The notes: generated from the sequence alone by a model not told the origin. Numbered from the stretch's first letter, positions 17,440-26,375 are shown. The stretch is DNA of 64,000 nucleotides from an uncultured Oscillibacter sp. (GCA_910587705.1 CAJUMX010000014.1:29531-93530); one strand, 5' to 3'. A program made the numbers and translations.

Positions 17440-17685
17440 ATGGAATTGGGTTATGATCCGCTTTGGGACGAGCAGGGCCGGATGCGGCAGGGCTGCACCG
17501 TGGGCGAGGCGCTGGCCTGGATGACGAAATTCGGCGGCCGCACCGCGGGAGAGTCCGTGTGCATCAATGGCGTGGGCTATAAAATCGGGCGCCTGCTCTA
17601 TGGTCCGGAAAGGCCCGCCGTAGCGGATAAGCCCATCTCCCGGGTCTATGACGGGTACTACCGTCAGCTGAATTTCAGCGTGTGA
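17440..17685 (+). CDS. Small conserved-looking hypothetical protein
   Basis: An 81-residue soluble, slightly acidic protein (MELGYDPLWDEQGR at the start) with no recognised domain. Its reality is supported by a good promoter, GC-typical codon use and a strong terminator. GGAGG at 17424-17428 fits ATG 17440 with 11-base spacing; in-frame ATGs at 17422 and 17431 are alternatives with worse spacing. Function unknown. Confidence 0.7.
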   Translation: MELGYDPLWDEQGRMRQGCTVGEALAWMTKFGGRTAGESVCINGVGYKIGRLLYGPERPAVADKPISRVYDGYYRQLNFSV

Positions 17686-17711
17686 GCTTCCGGGGAGCCA
17701 GGGAATCCAAC

Positions 17712-17742
17712 GGGGCGCACGGCCCAAAACGCCGTGCGCCCC
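17712..17742 (+). terminator. Terminator after the small hypothetical gene
   Basis: GGGGCGCACGGC and its perfect complement form a 12-bp stem with a 7-base loop, followed by TTCTTT. Confidence 0.88.
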
Positions 17743-17905
17743 TTCTTTGTATTCAGAAAAAGCGCTCTTTCTGCCCCTTAGAGCCCCATCTATGGTTGAC
17801 ACCAACCCTTTTACCCGTTAAAATAACATCATGAAATTGGCTCGGCGGGCCGTCCCTTTCCCTCATGCCCGCCCCGGACTCTCAGCCATATGGAGGAGAA
17901 AGCCT

Positions 17906-20900
17906 ATGTATCATTGTCATCTGCGGCTCTACTGCGTCGGCCATCGTCAGGAGCTTTTCGCCCCTGTCAAGGAGACCGCTCCTCTGGAGCCCTTTACCCA
18001 TACCTTCCTGGAGAGTGAGGAGCCGGACTCCGCCCTGGCCGCCCAGGCCAGCATCGTCTTCGCTGATCTCACGGGGCGAAACGCCGTCGAGACCACCCGG
18101 ACGTTGGCGCAGAGCGGGACGGCGCTGATCGTCCTGGGCACGCGGGAGCAGCTGTCGCAGTTGACGGACCTGCTTCCCGCCCTGACGGACCTGTGGCCCC
18201 TCCCCATGAGCGAAGAGGAGCTGCGCTTCCGCTTCCAGAAATGGCAGCAGACCTGTCACCAGGAGAAGGACCTCTGGGAGTCCCGGCAATATCTGGAGGC
18301 CGCCATCAACAGCGTCCCCAATCTGGTCTGGTACAAGAGCAAGGAGGGCGTTCACGAAAAAGTAAACGACAGCTTCTGCCAGACCGTGAGCAAAACCAAG
18401 GAACAGGTTCAGGGACAGCGGCACGCCTATATCTGGGATGTGGAACAGGACGATCCCGCCTGCATCGAGTCTGAACGAATCGTCATGGAAAGCAGGCAGA
18501 CCGGCATCGCGGAGGAGACGATACAAACCGGCGAGGGAACCCGGCTTCTGACCACCTACAAAACCCCTCTGTACGACCTGGACGGCAGCGTCATGGGCAC
18601 CGTGGGCGTGGGCATCGACGTGACAAAGGAACGGGCTTATGAGGCGGAGCTGCGGCGGGAGAATCACGCACTGGAAACCCTGTTTACCACCATGGACTGC
18701 GGCGTGCTGTGCCACAGCCTGGACGGGTCCCATATTCTCAGCGTCAACCGGGCCGCTTTGTCGATTTTGGGCTATCCGTCGCAGGAGGAGCTTTCCAGAG
18801 CCGGTTTCGACACCATCGCCACCTCCGTGTTCAGCGAGGACCGGGAGAAGCTGCTAAGCAGCATCAAATCCCTCAAGAACGTGGGGGACAGCGTTAGTGT
18901 GGAATACCGGGTCCGTCATCCCAACGGAGATATCCTGCACATAATGGGCAACGTGAAGCTGATCGAGGAGGACGGCGAGCTGTTCTACCAGCGCTTCCTC
19001 CTGGACTGCACCGCCCAAAAGCAGCAGGAGCGGGAGGAACAGCTCCGCAAGGAGCGCCGCCACCAGGAGCTGGTCCAGGCCCTGAGCACAGACTACAACC
19101 TGGTCTGCTATTTCGACCTGGAGACCCGCCAGGGCACGGCCCTTCGAACCTATGCTTGTCCCGCCGGTCTTTTGGAGCAGCTCTTCACCGGGGACCTCTC
19201 GCTGGACGTCCATATGGAAAATTATATACAGACCTGCGTCTATGTGGACGACCGGGATATGCTCCGCCGGATTTTCGCCGGGGACAATCTGCTTCGGGCC
19301 CTCCAGGACCAGGGCATCTACTATCTCAACTACCGGACCGTCTGCATGGGCGATATCCGTTACTTCCAAATGAAGGCCGTACCCATCGGGGACCGGGCCT
19401 CCAGCCGGGGCGTCGTCATCGGCTTTCGCAGCGTGGACGCGGAAACCCGGTCGGAGATGGAGAAAAAGAACCTGCTGGAGGATGCCCTGGCCCAGGCCAA
19501 CCGGGCCAGCAAGGCCAAGAGCGTTTTCCTCTCCAACATGTCCCATGACATCCGTACCCCCATGAACGCCATCATCGGCTTCACCGCCCTGGCCACCACC
19601 CACCTGGACAACCGAGAGCAGGTGGAGGAATACCTCAAGAAAATCATGACCTCCGGCAACCACCTGCTCAGCCTCATCAACGACGTGCTGGACATGAGCC
19701 GCATCGAAAGCGGCAAAATGTATCTGGATGAGAAGCCCTGCACCCTGCCGGACATTCTCCACGGCCTGCGGAGCATCGTCCAGGCGGACGTCCACGCCAA
19801 GCAGCTGGAGCTGTACATGGACGCCGTGGACGTCATCCACGAGGATATCCTCTGCGACCGGCTGCGGCTGAATCAGATTCTCTTAAACCTGCTGGGCAAC
19901 TCCATCAAATACACCCCCGCCGGGGGCATCGTCAGCATCCGGGTGATGGAGAAGCCCTCCGCCCCGACGGGCCACGCCTCCTATGAGTTCAGCATCCGGG
20001 ATACCGGCATCGGCATGAGCGAGGAGTTTGTCGCCCACATTTTCGAGCCCTTCGAGCGGGAACGGAACTCCACCACCAGCGGGATTCAGGGCACGGGCCT
20101 GGGCATGGCCATCACCCGGAACATTGTGGAAATGATGAACGGCTCCATCCACGTCAAGAGCCGGCAGGGCGTGGGAACGGAGTTCACCGTGGACCTCACC
20201 TTCCGCCTCTGCTCCGACGAGAAGCAGCCCACTACCATCCCGGAGCTCTCCGGCTGCCGCGCCCTGGTGGTGGACGACGATTTCAACACCTGCGACAGCG
20301 TATCCTGCATGCTCCAGCAGATCGGCATGCGGGCGGAGTGGACCCTTTCCGGCAAGGAGGCGGTGCTCCGCACCCGGCAAGCCGTCATGCGGCGGGACCA
20401 CTATTCCGTCTACATCATCGACTGGCTTCTGCCGGATATGAACGGCATCGAGGTCACCCGGCGCATCCGCAAAGAGTGCGGCGACGAGGTGCCCATCATC
20501 GTCCTCACCGCCTATGACTGGGCCGATATTGAGGAGGAGGACACGGAGGCCGGAGTTACCGCCTTCTGCGGCAAGCCTCTGTTCCTCTCGGAGCTGCGGG
20601 ACTGCCTGATGTCCATTGTGGGCACGGAGGAGACCCCGGAGGAGAAGGGCCAATTGTCAGCCCAGCCCCTGGACCTGGGCCGCATCCTGCTGGCGGAGGA
20701 CAACGAGCTGAACCAGGAAATTGCCCAGGCCATCCTGGAGGAGGCGGGCTTCACCGTGGAAATCGCGGAGAACGGGCAGATTGCTTTGGAGCGGCTGACC
20801 CATGCGGAGCCGGATTATTACCAGCTGATCCTGATGGACGTGCAGATGCCCGTCATGAACGGCTACGAGGCTACCCAGGCCATTCGTGCCCTGGAAAATC

Positions 20901-21058
20901 CGGCCCTTTCCAGCATCCCCATCCTGGCTATGACGGCCAACGCCTTCGAGGAGGACAAACAAACAGCCCTCAAGTGCGGCATGAACGGGCATATCTCCAA
21001 GCCCATCGACATTGCCAAGCTACTGGAGACCTTGGAAAACGTGCTGCGGAACCGATAA
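17906..21058 (+). CDS. Hybrid sensor histidine kinase with PAS domains and two receivers
   Basis: A cytosolic multidomain signalling protein of about 1,050 residues with no membrane segment. Residues 1-115 are an unassigned alpha/beta domain, perhaps a degenerate receiver. Two to three PAS-type sensors follow (first near 130-250, second near 260-375, a third divergent one near 390-520), then HisKA with the H-box MSHDIRTPMN (His near 547), HATPase near 650-765 (N box LLNLLGNS, G2 box GIQGTGLGMAI), receiver 1 near 785-900 (DDDFN, WLLPDMNG) and receiver 2 near 928-1045 (AEDNELN, LMDVQMPVMNG). There is no C-terminal Hpt domain. ATG 17906 follows GGAGGAG; the longer frame from 17831 lacks one. The output partner is not encoded nearby. 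Confidence 0.93.
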   Translation: MYHCHLRLYCVGHRQELFAPVKETAPLEPFTHTFLESEEPDSALAAQASIVFADLTGRNAVETTRTLAQSGTALIVLGTREQLSQLTDLLPALTDLWPLPMSEEELRFRFQKWQQTCHQEKDLWESRQYLEAAINSVPNLVWYKSKEGVHEKVNDSFCQTVSKTKEQVQGQRHAYIWDVEQDDPACIESERIVMESRQTGIAEETIQTGEGTRLLTTYKTPLYDLDGSVMGTVGVGIDVTKERAYEAELRRENHALETLFTTMDCGVLCHSLDGSHILSVNRAALSILGYPSQEELSRAGFDTIATSVFSEDREKLLSSIKSLKNVGDSVSVEYRVRHPNGDILHIMGNVKLIEEDGELFYQRFLLDCTAQKQQEREEQLRKERRHQELVQALSTDYNLVCYFDLETRQGTALRTYACPAGLLEQLFTGDLSLDVHMENYIQTCVYVDDRDMLRRIFAGDNLLRALQDQGIYYLNYRTVCMGDIRYFQMKAVPIGDRASSRGVVIGFRSVDAETRSEMEKKNLLEDALAQANRASKAKSVFLSNMSHDIRTPMNAIIGFTALATTHLDNREQVEEYLKKIMTSGNHLLSLINDVLDMSRIESGKMYLDEKPCTLPDILHGLRSIVQADVHAKQLELYMDAVDVIHEDILCDRLRLNQILLNLLGNSIKYTPAGGIVSIRVMEKPSAPTGHASYEFSIRDTGIGMSEEFVAHIFEPFERERNSTTSGIQGTGLGMAITRNIVEMMNGSIHVKSRQGVGTEFTVDLTFRLCSDEKQPTTIPELSGCRALVVDDDFNTCDSVSCMLQQIGMRAEWTLSGKEAVLRTRQAVMRRDHYSVYIIDWLLPDMNGIEVTRRIRKECGDEVPIIVLTAYDWADIEEEDTEAGVTAFCGKPLFLSELRDCLMSIVGTEETPEEKGQLSAQPLDLGRILLAEDNELNQEIAQAILEEAGFTVEIAENGQIALERLTHAEPDYYQLILMDVQMPVMNGYEATQAIRALENPALSSIPILAMTANAFEEDKQTALKCGMNGHISKPIDIAKLLETLENVLRNR

Positions 21059-21067
21059 AATGAAAAA

Positions 21068-21100
21068 AGCGGGCGAGAGACGGTTCGTCTCTCGCCCGCT
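21068..21100. terminator. Terminator between the hybrid kinase and rsfS
   Basis: AGCGGGCGAGAGACG and its perfect complement flank a 3-base loop. A-tract before and TTT after allow both directions, matching the convergent genes. Confidence 0.88.
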
Positions 21101-21117
21101 TTCCGTTTGCATCTTGT

Positions 21118-21480
21118 TCAGTCCGCCGTCAGCACGCCGCTGAGGTCCAGAGGCTTTCCGTCGGACCAGAGGCGCTCCAGGTCGTAAAATTCCCGGGCCT
21201 CCTGGGAGAACACATGGACCGCCACGCAGCCATAGTCCAGCAGCACCCAGGTGCCATCCCGGTGGCCCTCCCGGTGGAGGGGAGCCTCCCCGGCCTGCTC
21301 CTTCATGGCCTTTTCCACCGCGTCACACAGGGCGTTAATCTGGGTGTTGGACCCGCCGGTGGCGATGACGAAAAAGTCCGCCAGAGTGGTCAGGTCCGTG
21401 ATTTCAATAGCGGAAATCTCCTTGCCCTTCTTCTCGTCCAGGGCCTTGGCGGCAATGATGGCCAGCTCTTTCGGTGTCAT
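21118..21480 (-). CDS. rsfS: Ribosomal silencing factor RsfS
   Basis: RsfS binds ribosomal protein L14 and blocks subunit joining in starving cells. The 120-residue protein shows the family segments EISAIEITDLTTLADFFVIA, SNTQINALCDAVE and the C-terminal WVLLDYGCVAVHVFSQEAREFYDLE-type stretch. GAGAGGA sits 7 bases before ATG 21480; the ATG at 21486 is too close to it. It is the last gene of the rph-rdgB-yhbY-nadD-lcp-rsfS operon, a common Firmicute grouping. Confidence 0.95.
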   Translation of the reverse strand: MTPKELAIIAAKALDEKKGKEISAIEITDLTTLADFFVIATGGSNTQINALCDAVEKAMKEQAGEAPLHREGHRDGTWVLLDYGCVAVHVFSQEAREFYDLERLWSDGKPLDLSGVLTAD

Positions 21481-21520
21481 AGACATTCCTCTCTTTCCTG
21501 AAAATATGTGAATGGTATTC

Positions 21521-23137
21521 TTACACAACGGGGTCTGGCCCGATGAGGGCGAAGCCCGGGTCCGCCACCGGAGGCTGGGGGTCCGCCGGGACCTCCGGCG
21601 CGGGGGCGGGCTCCTGGGGGGCCGGGGGCGTATTGACGTCCGGCGTGGCGGGGGCGTCGGGGGAAGCCGGGGGCGTCGGGGTGCCGGTATCCGGCGGGCT
21701 GATAGGCGTCGTTCCCCCGGGCTGGGTGGACCCATTGGAATTCGTAGTTCCGCCTCCGTTTTCATTGGAGCCGATCGCCGTATCCGGCGGTCCGGTGACC
21801 AGGGGCTCCCCGGTCTCCGGGTCAATGGGAACGATGGGTTCGCCGGTCTCCGGGTCCACGGTGATGGGCAGGCCCGTCTCCGGGTCGATGGGATAGCCGT
21901 TTTCGTCCACGGTAGGCTCCTCTTCCTCCGGCTCGTCCTTGGGGGGCGGGAGAGCCGCTTTTTTGTCCTCCACATAGCCGGTGGAGGAGCTGACGGAGCC
22001 GTCGGCATTGACGGACATAATGTCCAGGTCCGACAGGGTGAACACCTCGGTAAAGGGGCTAAGCTCGTTGTTCACCAGGTCCAACAGCTGCCGGGCGTTT
22101 GGCACCACATAGGACTGCATGTTTCCCACGCTCCGGCTGTAGGCGTACTTGGCGCTGTTTGGCATGGTGACAAAGTTCACATCCTCCGTTTTCAAGCCCC
22201 CCATCACCGCCTGCTGCCCAAACCAGAGGATGTTCTGGAAGCTCATATCCGTTTCCACGTTCTTGTTGAACGCCTCGATAAGGGGACCTACCTTAGTCAT
22301 ATTCTTGGGCCGCAGAAGCTGGTCCACCATGGCCTTCAAAAACGCCTGCTGGGTCTTGATGCGGCCCAGATCGCCGTCCGGGTAGCCGCGCGTAATGCCG
22401 TTTTTCCGGTTGTCATGGCGGTAGCGGAGAACCTGCATAGCGTCGTCCCCGCTGAGGAGGCGGTAGCCCGCCGTCTGATGAATATGGAGGTCCTGATAGG
22501 GGTCGTCGTAGTTCATGTCCTGGGGCACGTCGAAGTACACACCGCCGATGGCGTCTACAATCTCCCCCACGGCATCCCATTCCACCACCACCTGGAAGTC
22601 CGGCTCGAAGCCCACCAGCTGGGAAATCTCCTTGTAGAGGTGCTGGATGCCCCGTTCGCCGCCGCCATAGTAATTATAGACGGAGTTGATCCGTTTAATG
22701 TCCCAGGGGACGTTCACCATGGTATCCCGGGGGATGGACATGACGGTGGCCTTTTGATTGGTTACGTCGTAGCTGGCCAGCAGCATGGTGTCCGTGTTTC
22801 CGCCGCCGCCGGTGTCCCGGCCCAAAATCAGAACGGTCCAGTAGTCCGCGCTTTTCCGCTCTCCGTCTCCGCCCCGGGGGCGGAGACCGTCGCCGTAGTC
22901 AATGGGCTCCGGCCCGTCGGGCCTGCCGTCCCCGTCCTTGTCCACGGTATTTTGAGAGTCGTTCCGGACAGGCAGCTCCGGCCGGACGAAGAGGCTCCGC
23001 AGGGCCAGCGTCACCGCCAAAGCGATGGCCAGCACCACAGCCACCACAAGCAAAATGAGCTGCTGGCGGGTCAGCTTCCCCTTCCGGGGGGGCTTGGAGC
23101 CCTGACCGCCTGTCAGACGCTTTCCAATGTTGCTCAT
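21521..23137 (-). CDS. LytR-CpsA-Psr (LCP) family cell-wall ligase
   Basis: LCP enzymes move glycopolymers such as teichoic acids or capsule from lipid carriers to peptidoglycan. The 538-residue protein has a membrane anchor near residues 27-48, then the LCP domain from about 100 to 330 with GGNTDTMLLASYD, SIPRDTMVNVP and a RYRHDNRKNGITRGYPDGDLGR arginine-rich segment typical of the active site. The last ~150 residues are a low-complexity extracellular tail of DPETGEP repeats and Pro/Thr/Ala-rich sequence. The ATG lies 4 bases after the nadD-yqeK stop. Its downstream neighbour is rsfS. Confidence 0.92.
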   Translation of the reverse strand: MSNIGKRLTGGQGSKPPRKGKLTRQQLILLVVAVVLAIALAVTLALRSLFVRPELPVRNDSQNTVDKDGDGRPDGPEPIDYGDGLRPRGGDGERKSADYWTVLILGRDTGGGGNTDTMLLASYDVTNQKATVMSIPRDTMVNVPWDIKRINSVYNYYGGGERGIQHLYKEISQLVGFEPDFQVVVEWDAVGEIVDAIGGVYFDVPQDMNYDDPYQDLHIHQTAGYRLLSGDDAMQVLRYRHDNRKNGITRGYPDGDLGRIKTQQAFLKAMVDQLLRPKNMTKVGPLIEAFNKNVETDMSFQNILWFGQQAVMGGLKTEDVNFVTMPNSAKYAYSRSVGNMQSYVVPNARQLLDLVNNELSPFTEVFTLSDLDIMSVNADGSVSSSTGYVEDKKAALPPPKDEPEEEEPTVDENGYPIDPETGLPITVDPETGEPIVPIDPETGEPLVTGPPDTAIGSNENGGGTTNSNGSTQPGGTTPISPPDTGTPTPPASPDAPATPDVNTPPAPQEPAPAPEVPADPQPPVADPGFALIGPDPVV

Positions 23138-23141
23138 ATTT

Positions 23142-24338
23142 TTATCTCTGTCCTTTCAGCGCATCCCTGGCTTCCAGGGTCTTGGGGTGAATGGGCGCGT
23201 TTCGGGTCTCCATCTCCCCGATGGTCATTTCCAGTCCCAGCAGCAGCCCGGCGTCCAGGTCCTCATAGCAGGTCCGCCGCAGCGCCTCCACGCCGGGGAA
23301 AACCCGGGTAGGCTCGATGTAGTCCGCCAGATACAGGACCTTTTCCAGCAGCGTCATGTCCCCCCGCCCGGTGGTGTGCCAGCGGATGGCGTTGGTAATC
23401 TCCTCATCTGTGCCAAAGACCGCCTCCGCGATGCCTGCGCCGGTCTTGGCGTGGAGGAGCTTGATCTCCCGCCGCTCCATCTCGTCCAGGGGAACGTGGA
23501 ACCGCTCCGCCAGGGCCAGCTGCTCCGGGAGGCTCAGCTTCTTCGTGCAGTCGTGAAGCAGAGCGGCCCGCCGGGCCTTCTCCGCGTCCGCCCCCCAGCG
23601 CTCCGCCAGGCGGACGGCCTCCTGCTCGGTGCCCAGCACATGGGGAATCCGCCGGTGGTTCAAACAGCTCAACGCCACGGGCCGGAGCTGCTCCAGAGAC
23701 AGATTTTTCAAGTCCGCCGCTGTGCCGTAGAGCTTTTCCCGGAGAATATAGCCATACACCGCCGGGGCCAGGAGCCCTCCGCCCTCTCCCCGTGCCAGCC
23801 GCTCCCGCAGCTCCGTGGAGGATACGTCCACCACGCCTGGAATACTAAGGGTGAAAATCCGGGCCTGCGGAAATCTTCGGCAGAGGAAATCCCGCTGAAC
23901 GGAAAACAGCTCCTCCGTGTCCGCCTCCGTCCGCCCAAAGGCAGCCACCCCCGCCAGGGAAAGGATGCGCTCCGGCTCGTGCCAGGTGTGAAGGGTAAGG
24001 AACATATCCGCCCCCATCAGCAGCCACAGCTCATCCTCCGGGTATTTCTCCTTCAAGCAGGCCAAGGTGTCGGCGGTGTAGCTGTTTCCCCCCCGCCGGA
24101 GCTCCAGGTCCAAAACCTCCGCCTTGTCCCCCAGGCCAGTCTGCTCCATGGCCAGGCGAGTCATTTCCAGCCGCTGCTCCGGCGCAGGGCTTTCGGAGGG
24201 CAGGGCCTTGTGGGGCGGGTGTCCTGTGGGAATCACCAAGAGTTTATCCAGCTTCAAAAGTCCGAATACCGCCCGGGCCGCGGTAATATGTCCCAGATGC
24301 GGCGGGTTGAAGGCCCCGCCGTATACGCCGATCTTCAA
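23142..24338 (-). CDS. nadD: Fusion of NadD and YqeK HD-domain hydrolase
   Basis: The N-terminal ~200 residues are nicotinate-nucleotide adenylyltransferase, which makes deamido-NAD from nicotinate mononucleotide and ATP: GGAFNPPHLGH at the start and VSSTELRERL near residue 172 are the HxGH and SSTxxR motifs. Residues ~215-398 are a YqeK-type HD hydrolase, with HD in ALLHDCTKKL, HAKTG and the IRWHTTG and YLADYIEP segments; YqeK relatives cleave diadenosine tetraphosphate. In many Firmicutes these are adjacent genes; here they form one chain. It sits between yhbY and lcp in a tight operon. Confidence 0.94.
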   Translation of the reverse strand: MKIGVYGGAFNPPHLGHITAARAVFGLLKLDKLLVIPTGHPPHKALPSESPAPEQRLEMTRLAMEQTGLGDKAEVLDLELRRGGNSYTADTLACLKEKYPEDELWLLMGADMFLTLHTWHEPERILSLAGVAAFGRTEADTEELFSVQRDFLCRRFPQARIFTLSIPGVVDVSSTELRERLARGEGGGLLAPAVYGYILREKLYGTAADLKNLSLEQLRPVALSCLNHRRIPHVLGTEQEAVRLAERWGADAEKARRAALLHDCTKKLSLPEQLALAERFHVPLDEMERREIKLLHAKTGAGIAEAVFGTDEEITNAIRWHTTGRGDMTLLEKVLYLADYIEPTRVFPGVEALRRTCYEDLDAGLLLGLEMTIGEMETRNAPIHPKTLEARDALKGQR

Positions 24339-24363
24339 AATGGAAGCCCCCTTGCAGACAGGA

Positions 24364-24690
24364 TTAAAGTTTCTTCTTCCGCTCTTTTACCAGTTGAATC
24401 CGCTTCTCCTTCGGCTTGGAGTGGGTCTCCCGGTAGAGAACGAACTTGGTGCCGATAACCTGGACCACCTCGCTGCGGGTGGCCTTCGCCAGCTCCTCCG
24501 CCGCCGTGCGGGCGTCATAGTCTAGATTGTTCTCCAGCACCCGGCCCTTGATAAGCTCCCGGGCCTCTAAGGCGTCGTCAGCCTGTTTGATGAGGTTTTC
24601 TCCGATTCCCTCCTTGCCAATCTGGAGGATGGTATCAATGCCGTTGGCCAGGCCCCGCAATTGGGCCCGCTGTTTGCTTGTTAAGTCCAA
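24364..24690 (-). CDS. yhbY: YhbY/CRS1-YhbY-domain ribosome assembly protein
   Basis: A 108-residue RNA-binding protein of the YhbY family, linked to 50S subunit assembly. It shows the N-terminal LTSKQRAQLRGLAN, the GKEGIGENLI loop related to the GxxG RNA-binding motif, and VQVIGTKFVLYRE. The start is TTG 24690, supported by AAAGGAG 9 bases upstream. The basic C-terminus (KERKKKL) is typical. It lies directly upstream of nadD-yqeK. Confidence 0.93.
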   Translation of the reverse strand: MDLTSKQRAQLRGLANGIDTILQIGKEGIGENLIKQADDALEARELIKGRVLENNLDYDARTAAEELAKATRSEVVQVIGTKFVLYRETHSKPKEKRIQLVKERKKKL

Positions 24691-24693
24691 CGC

Positions 24694-24849
24694 TCAATCT
24701 CCTTTCGCATGTCCGATTAAGGCCAGAAGAAACCCGCCAGCGCCGTAGCCAATGGCTACGACATTGTTCAAGGAAAACGCGATGCCCAGCAGGCTCAACG
24801 CGCTCCCCAAAAGCAGGGTCTTACGCCCTTCGTGTCCGCGTCTTTTTAC
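24694..24849 (-). CDS. Possible small hydrophobic protein between rdgB and yhbY (frame disrupted?)
   Basis: The frame encodes about 40 strongly hydrophobic residues in two stretches (TLLLGSALSLLGIAF and IGYGAGGFLLALIGH) and ends at a TGA between the yhbY ribosome site and its start codon. There is no ATG, GTG or well-placed TTG at its 5' end. An ATG overlapping the rdgB stop (ATGA at 24850-24853) opens a different frame, MSKKTRTRRA, that closes after ten codons. Joining the two by a one-base shift would give a plausible ~50-residue membrane peptide, so this may be a frameshifted small gene. Confidence 0.3.
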   Translation of the reverse strand, partial: VKRRGHEGRKTLLLGSALSLLGIAFSLNNVVAIGYGAGGFLLALIGHAKGD

Positions 24850-25446
24850 TCATTTATTCAAGTAGGCTTTCAGCTTCTCCGCAAAGGCCGCCAGGGCCTT
24901 TCCCCGGTGGGAAATTTTGCTCTTCTCCTCCGGGCTGATTTGTCCAAAGGTCTTGCCCTTCTCGGGAATCAGGAACACCGGGTCATAGCCAAAGCCGCCC
25001 TCCCCCAAGGGGGCGAAGGCGATGGCCCCGTCACAGCGGCCCTCCGCCTCCAGCGTATCCCCATTGGGGAAGGCACAGGCCACGGCGCAGGTAAAATGGG
25101 CCGCCCGAGTGGTCTGGCCCCGGAGATTCTGAAGCAGCAGACGCCGCCGCCCCGCGTCGTCCAAGCCCTCCCCGCCGTAGCGGGCGGAGTAGACCCCGGG
25201 GCCGCCGTTCAAAGCGTCCACGCATAGGCCGGAATCATCGGCGATGGCGGGCAGTCCCGCCGCGGCGCAGATGGCCCGGGCCTTTAACATCGCGTTTTCG
25301 GCAAAGGTGGTCCCGGTCTCCTCCACGTCCACCTCCACCCCGGCCTCGGCAGGGCTGACAACCTCCACGCCTAAGCCGGACAAAATCGCCTTCATCTCCG
25401 CCAGCTTTCCCGGATTGTGGGTAGCCAGCACAAATTTCTCCGCCAT
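24850..25446 (-). CDS. rdgB: Non-canonical purine NTP pyrophosphatase
   Basis: RdgB/HAM1 removes ITP, dITP and XTP from the nucleotide pool to prevent mutation. The 198-residue protein begins MAEKFVLATHNPGKLAEMK with the substrate-binding THNPGK motif, and has DDSGLCVDALNGGPGVYSAR near residue 70 with the catalytic acidic pair and GFGYDPVF near 155. ATG 25446 is backed by GGGAGGG and overlaps the rph stop by one base; the longer frame from 25509 lies inside rph and is rejected. Confidence 0.95.
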   Translation of the reverse strand: MAEKFVLATHNPGKLAEMKAILSGLGVEVVSPAEAGVEVDVEETGTTFAENAMLKARAICAAAGLPAIADDSGLCVDALNGGPGVYSARYGGEGLDDAGRRRLLLQNLRGQTTRAAHFTCAVACAFPNGDTLEAEGRCDGAIAFAPLGEGGFGYDPVFLIPEKGKTFGQISPEEKSKISHRGKALAAFAEKLKAYLNK

Positions 25447-26168
25447 CAGAATTTCCCTCCCAGCGCTTCTTTCTGGACCGCCAGCAGCTCCTTGCAGCCC
25501 TTGGCGCACAGGCGCACCAGCTCTTGTTGCTCCGCGGGGCTGAAGGCCCGGCCCTCGCCGGTGCCCTGAATCTCAATGAGCTCTCCCAGCTCGTTCATCA
25601 CGCAGTTCAAATCCACCTGGGCCCGGCTGTCCTCGCTGTAGCGGAGGTCCAGCAGGGGCGTGTCGTCCACAATCCCGGCGGATACGCCGGTGACGTAGTG
25701 CCGGATGGGGCTGGCGCCCAGATCGCCGTTTTCCACCAGCCTCCGGCAAGCCAGCGCCAGGGCCACAAAGCCCCCGGTAACGGAGGCGGTCCGGGTCCCA
25801 CCGTCTCCCTGGAGCACGTCGCAGTCAATGGTAATGGTCCGCTCCCCCAGCTTTCTCATATCCACGGCGGAGCGGAGAGACCGGCCCACCAGACGCTGAA
25901 TCTCGGCGCTCCGGGGGGACAATTTCAGCTTGGAGACATCCCGGCGGCTCCGCTCCCGGTTGGCCCGGGGTAGCATGGAGTACTCGGCGGTAATCCAGCC
26001 CTCTCCATAGGGGACGTGGGGCGGCGTTTTCTCCTCCACGCTGGCACAGCAGAGGACCATGGTGTCCCCGCACTGAATCAGGCAGCTGCCTTCGGCGAAT
26101 TTGATGAAATCGGTTGTAATGGTCACAGGCCGCAGCTCGCCCGCGGCCCGACCGTCCTCTCTGGTCAA
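25446..26168 (-). CDS. rph: Ribonuclease PH
   Basis: Phosphate-dependent 3' exonuclease that trims tRNA 3' ends. The 240-residue protein has the family start RAAGELRPVTITTDFIKFAEGS, the RSRRDVSKLKLSPRSAEIQRL block with conserved arginines, IDCDVLQGDGGTRTASVTG and the C-terminal EIQGTGEGRAFSP segment. It begins at TTG 26168 after AAGGAGGAG. It is the first gene of a six-gene operon. Confidence 0.95.
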   Translation of the reverse strand: MTREDGRAAGELRPVTITTDFIKFAEGSCLIQCGDTMVLCCASVEEKTPPHVPYGEGWITAEYSMLPRANRERSRRDVSKLKLSPRSAEIQRLVGRSLRSAVDMRKLGERTITIDCDVLQGDGGTRTASVTGGFVALALACRRLVENGDLGASPIRHYVTGVSAGIVDDTPLLDLRYSEDSRAQVDLNCVMNELGELIEIQGTGEGRAFSPAEQQELVRLCAKGCKELLAVQKEALGGKF

Positions 26169-26348
26169 GTCGACTCCTCCTTATAATCTGGTGTCTCCCA
26201 GAGGGGAGCTAGGGAGGCTCCCCCTGGTTTTTCCGCATAAGCGGAAAAAATTCCAATCATTTTTGGCGCGACATGCGCGTGCCAAAAATACCCCGCCCCC
26301 AGCCGCCTTGGGCGGCGGCTCCAGTCCGCAGACTGGAGGGGGGAATCT
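26169..26348. repeat. Non-coding stretch built of stacked palindromes
   Basis: Between rph and ftsY lie several hairpins in a row: TTTTCCGCATAAGCGGAAAA-type arms near 26231-26250, a long one around GGCGCGACATGCGCGTGCC near 26263-26287, AGCCGCC/GGCGGCT near 26302-26320 and CTCCAGTC/GACTGGAG near 26319-26340. No open frame or promoter explains them. The look is that of a mosaic intergenic repeat family. Confidence 0.6.
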
Positions 26349-26373
26349 AAAGGGGGGACGAAGTCCCCTCTTT
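26349..26373 (-). terminator. Terminator of ftsY
   Basis: GAGGGGAC and GTCCCCCC form the stem on the minus strand, with a T-rich tract after it, three bases past the ftsY stop. Confidence 0.75.
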
Positions 26374-26375
26374 AT

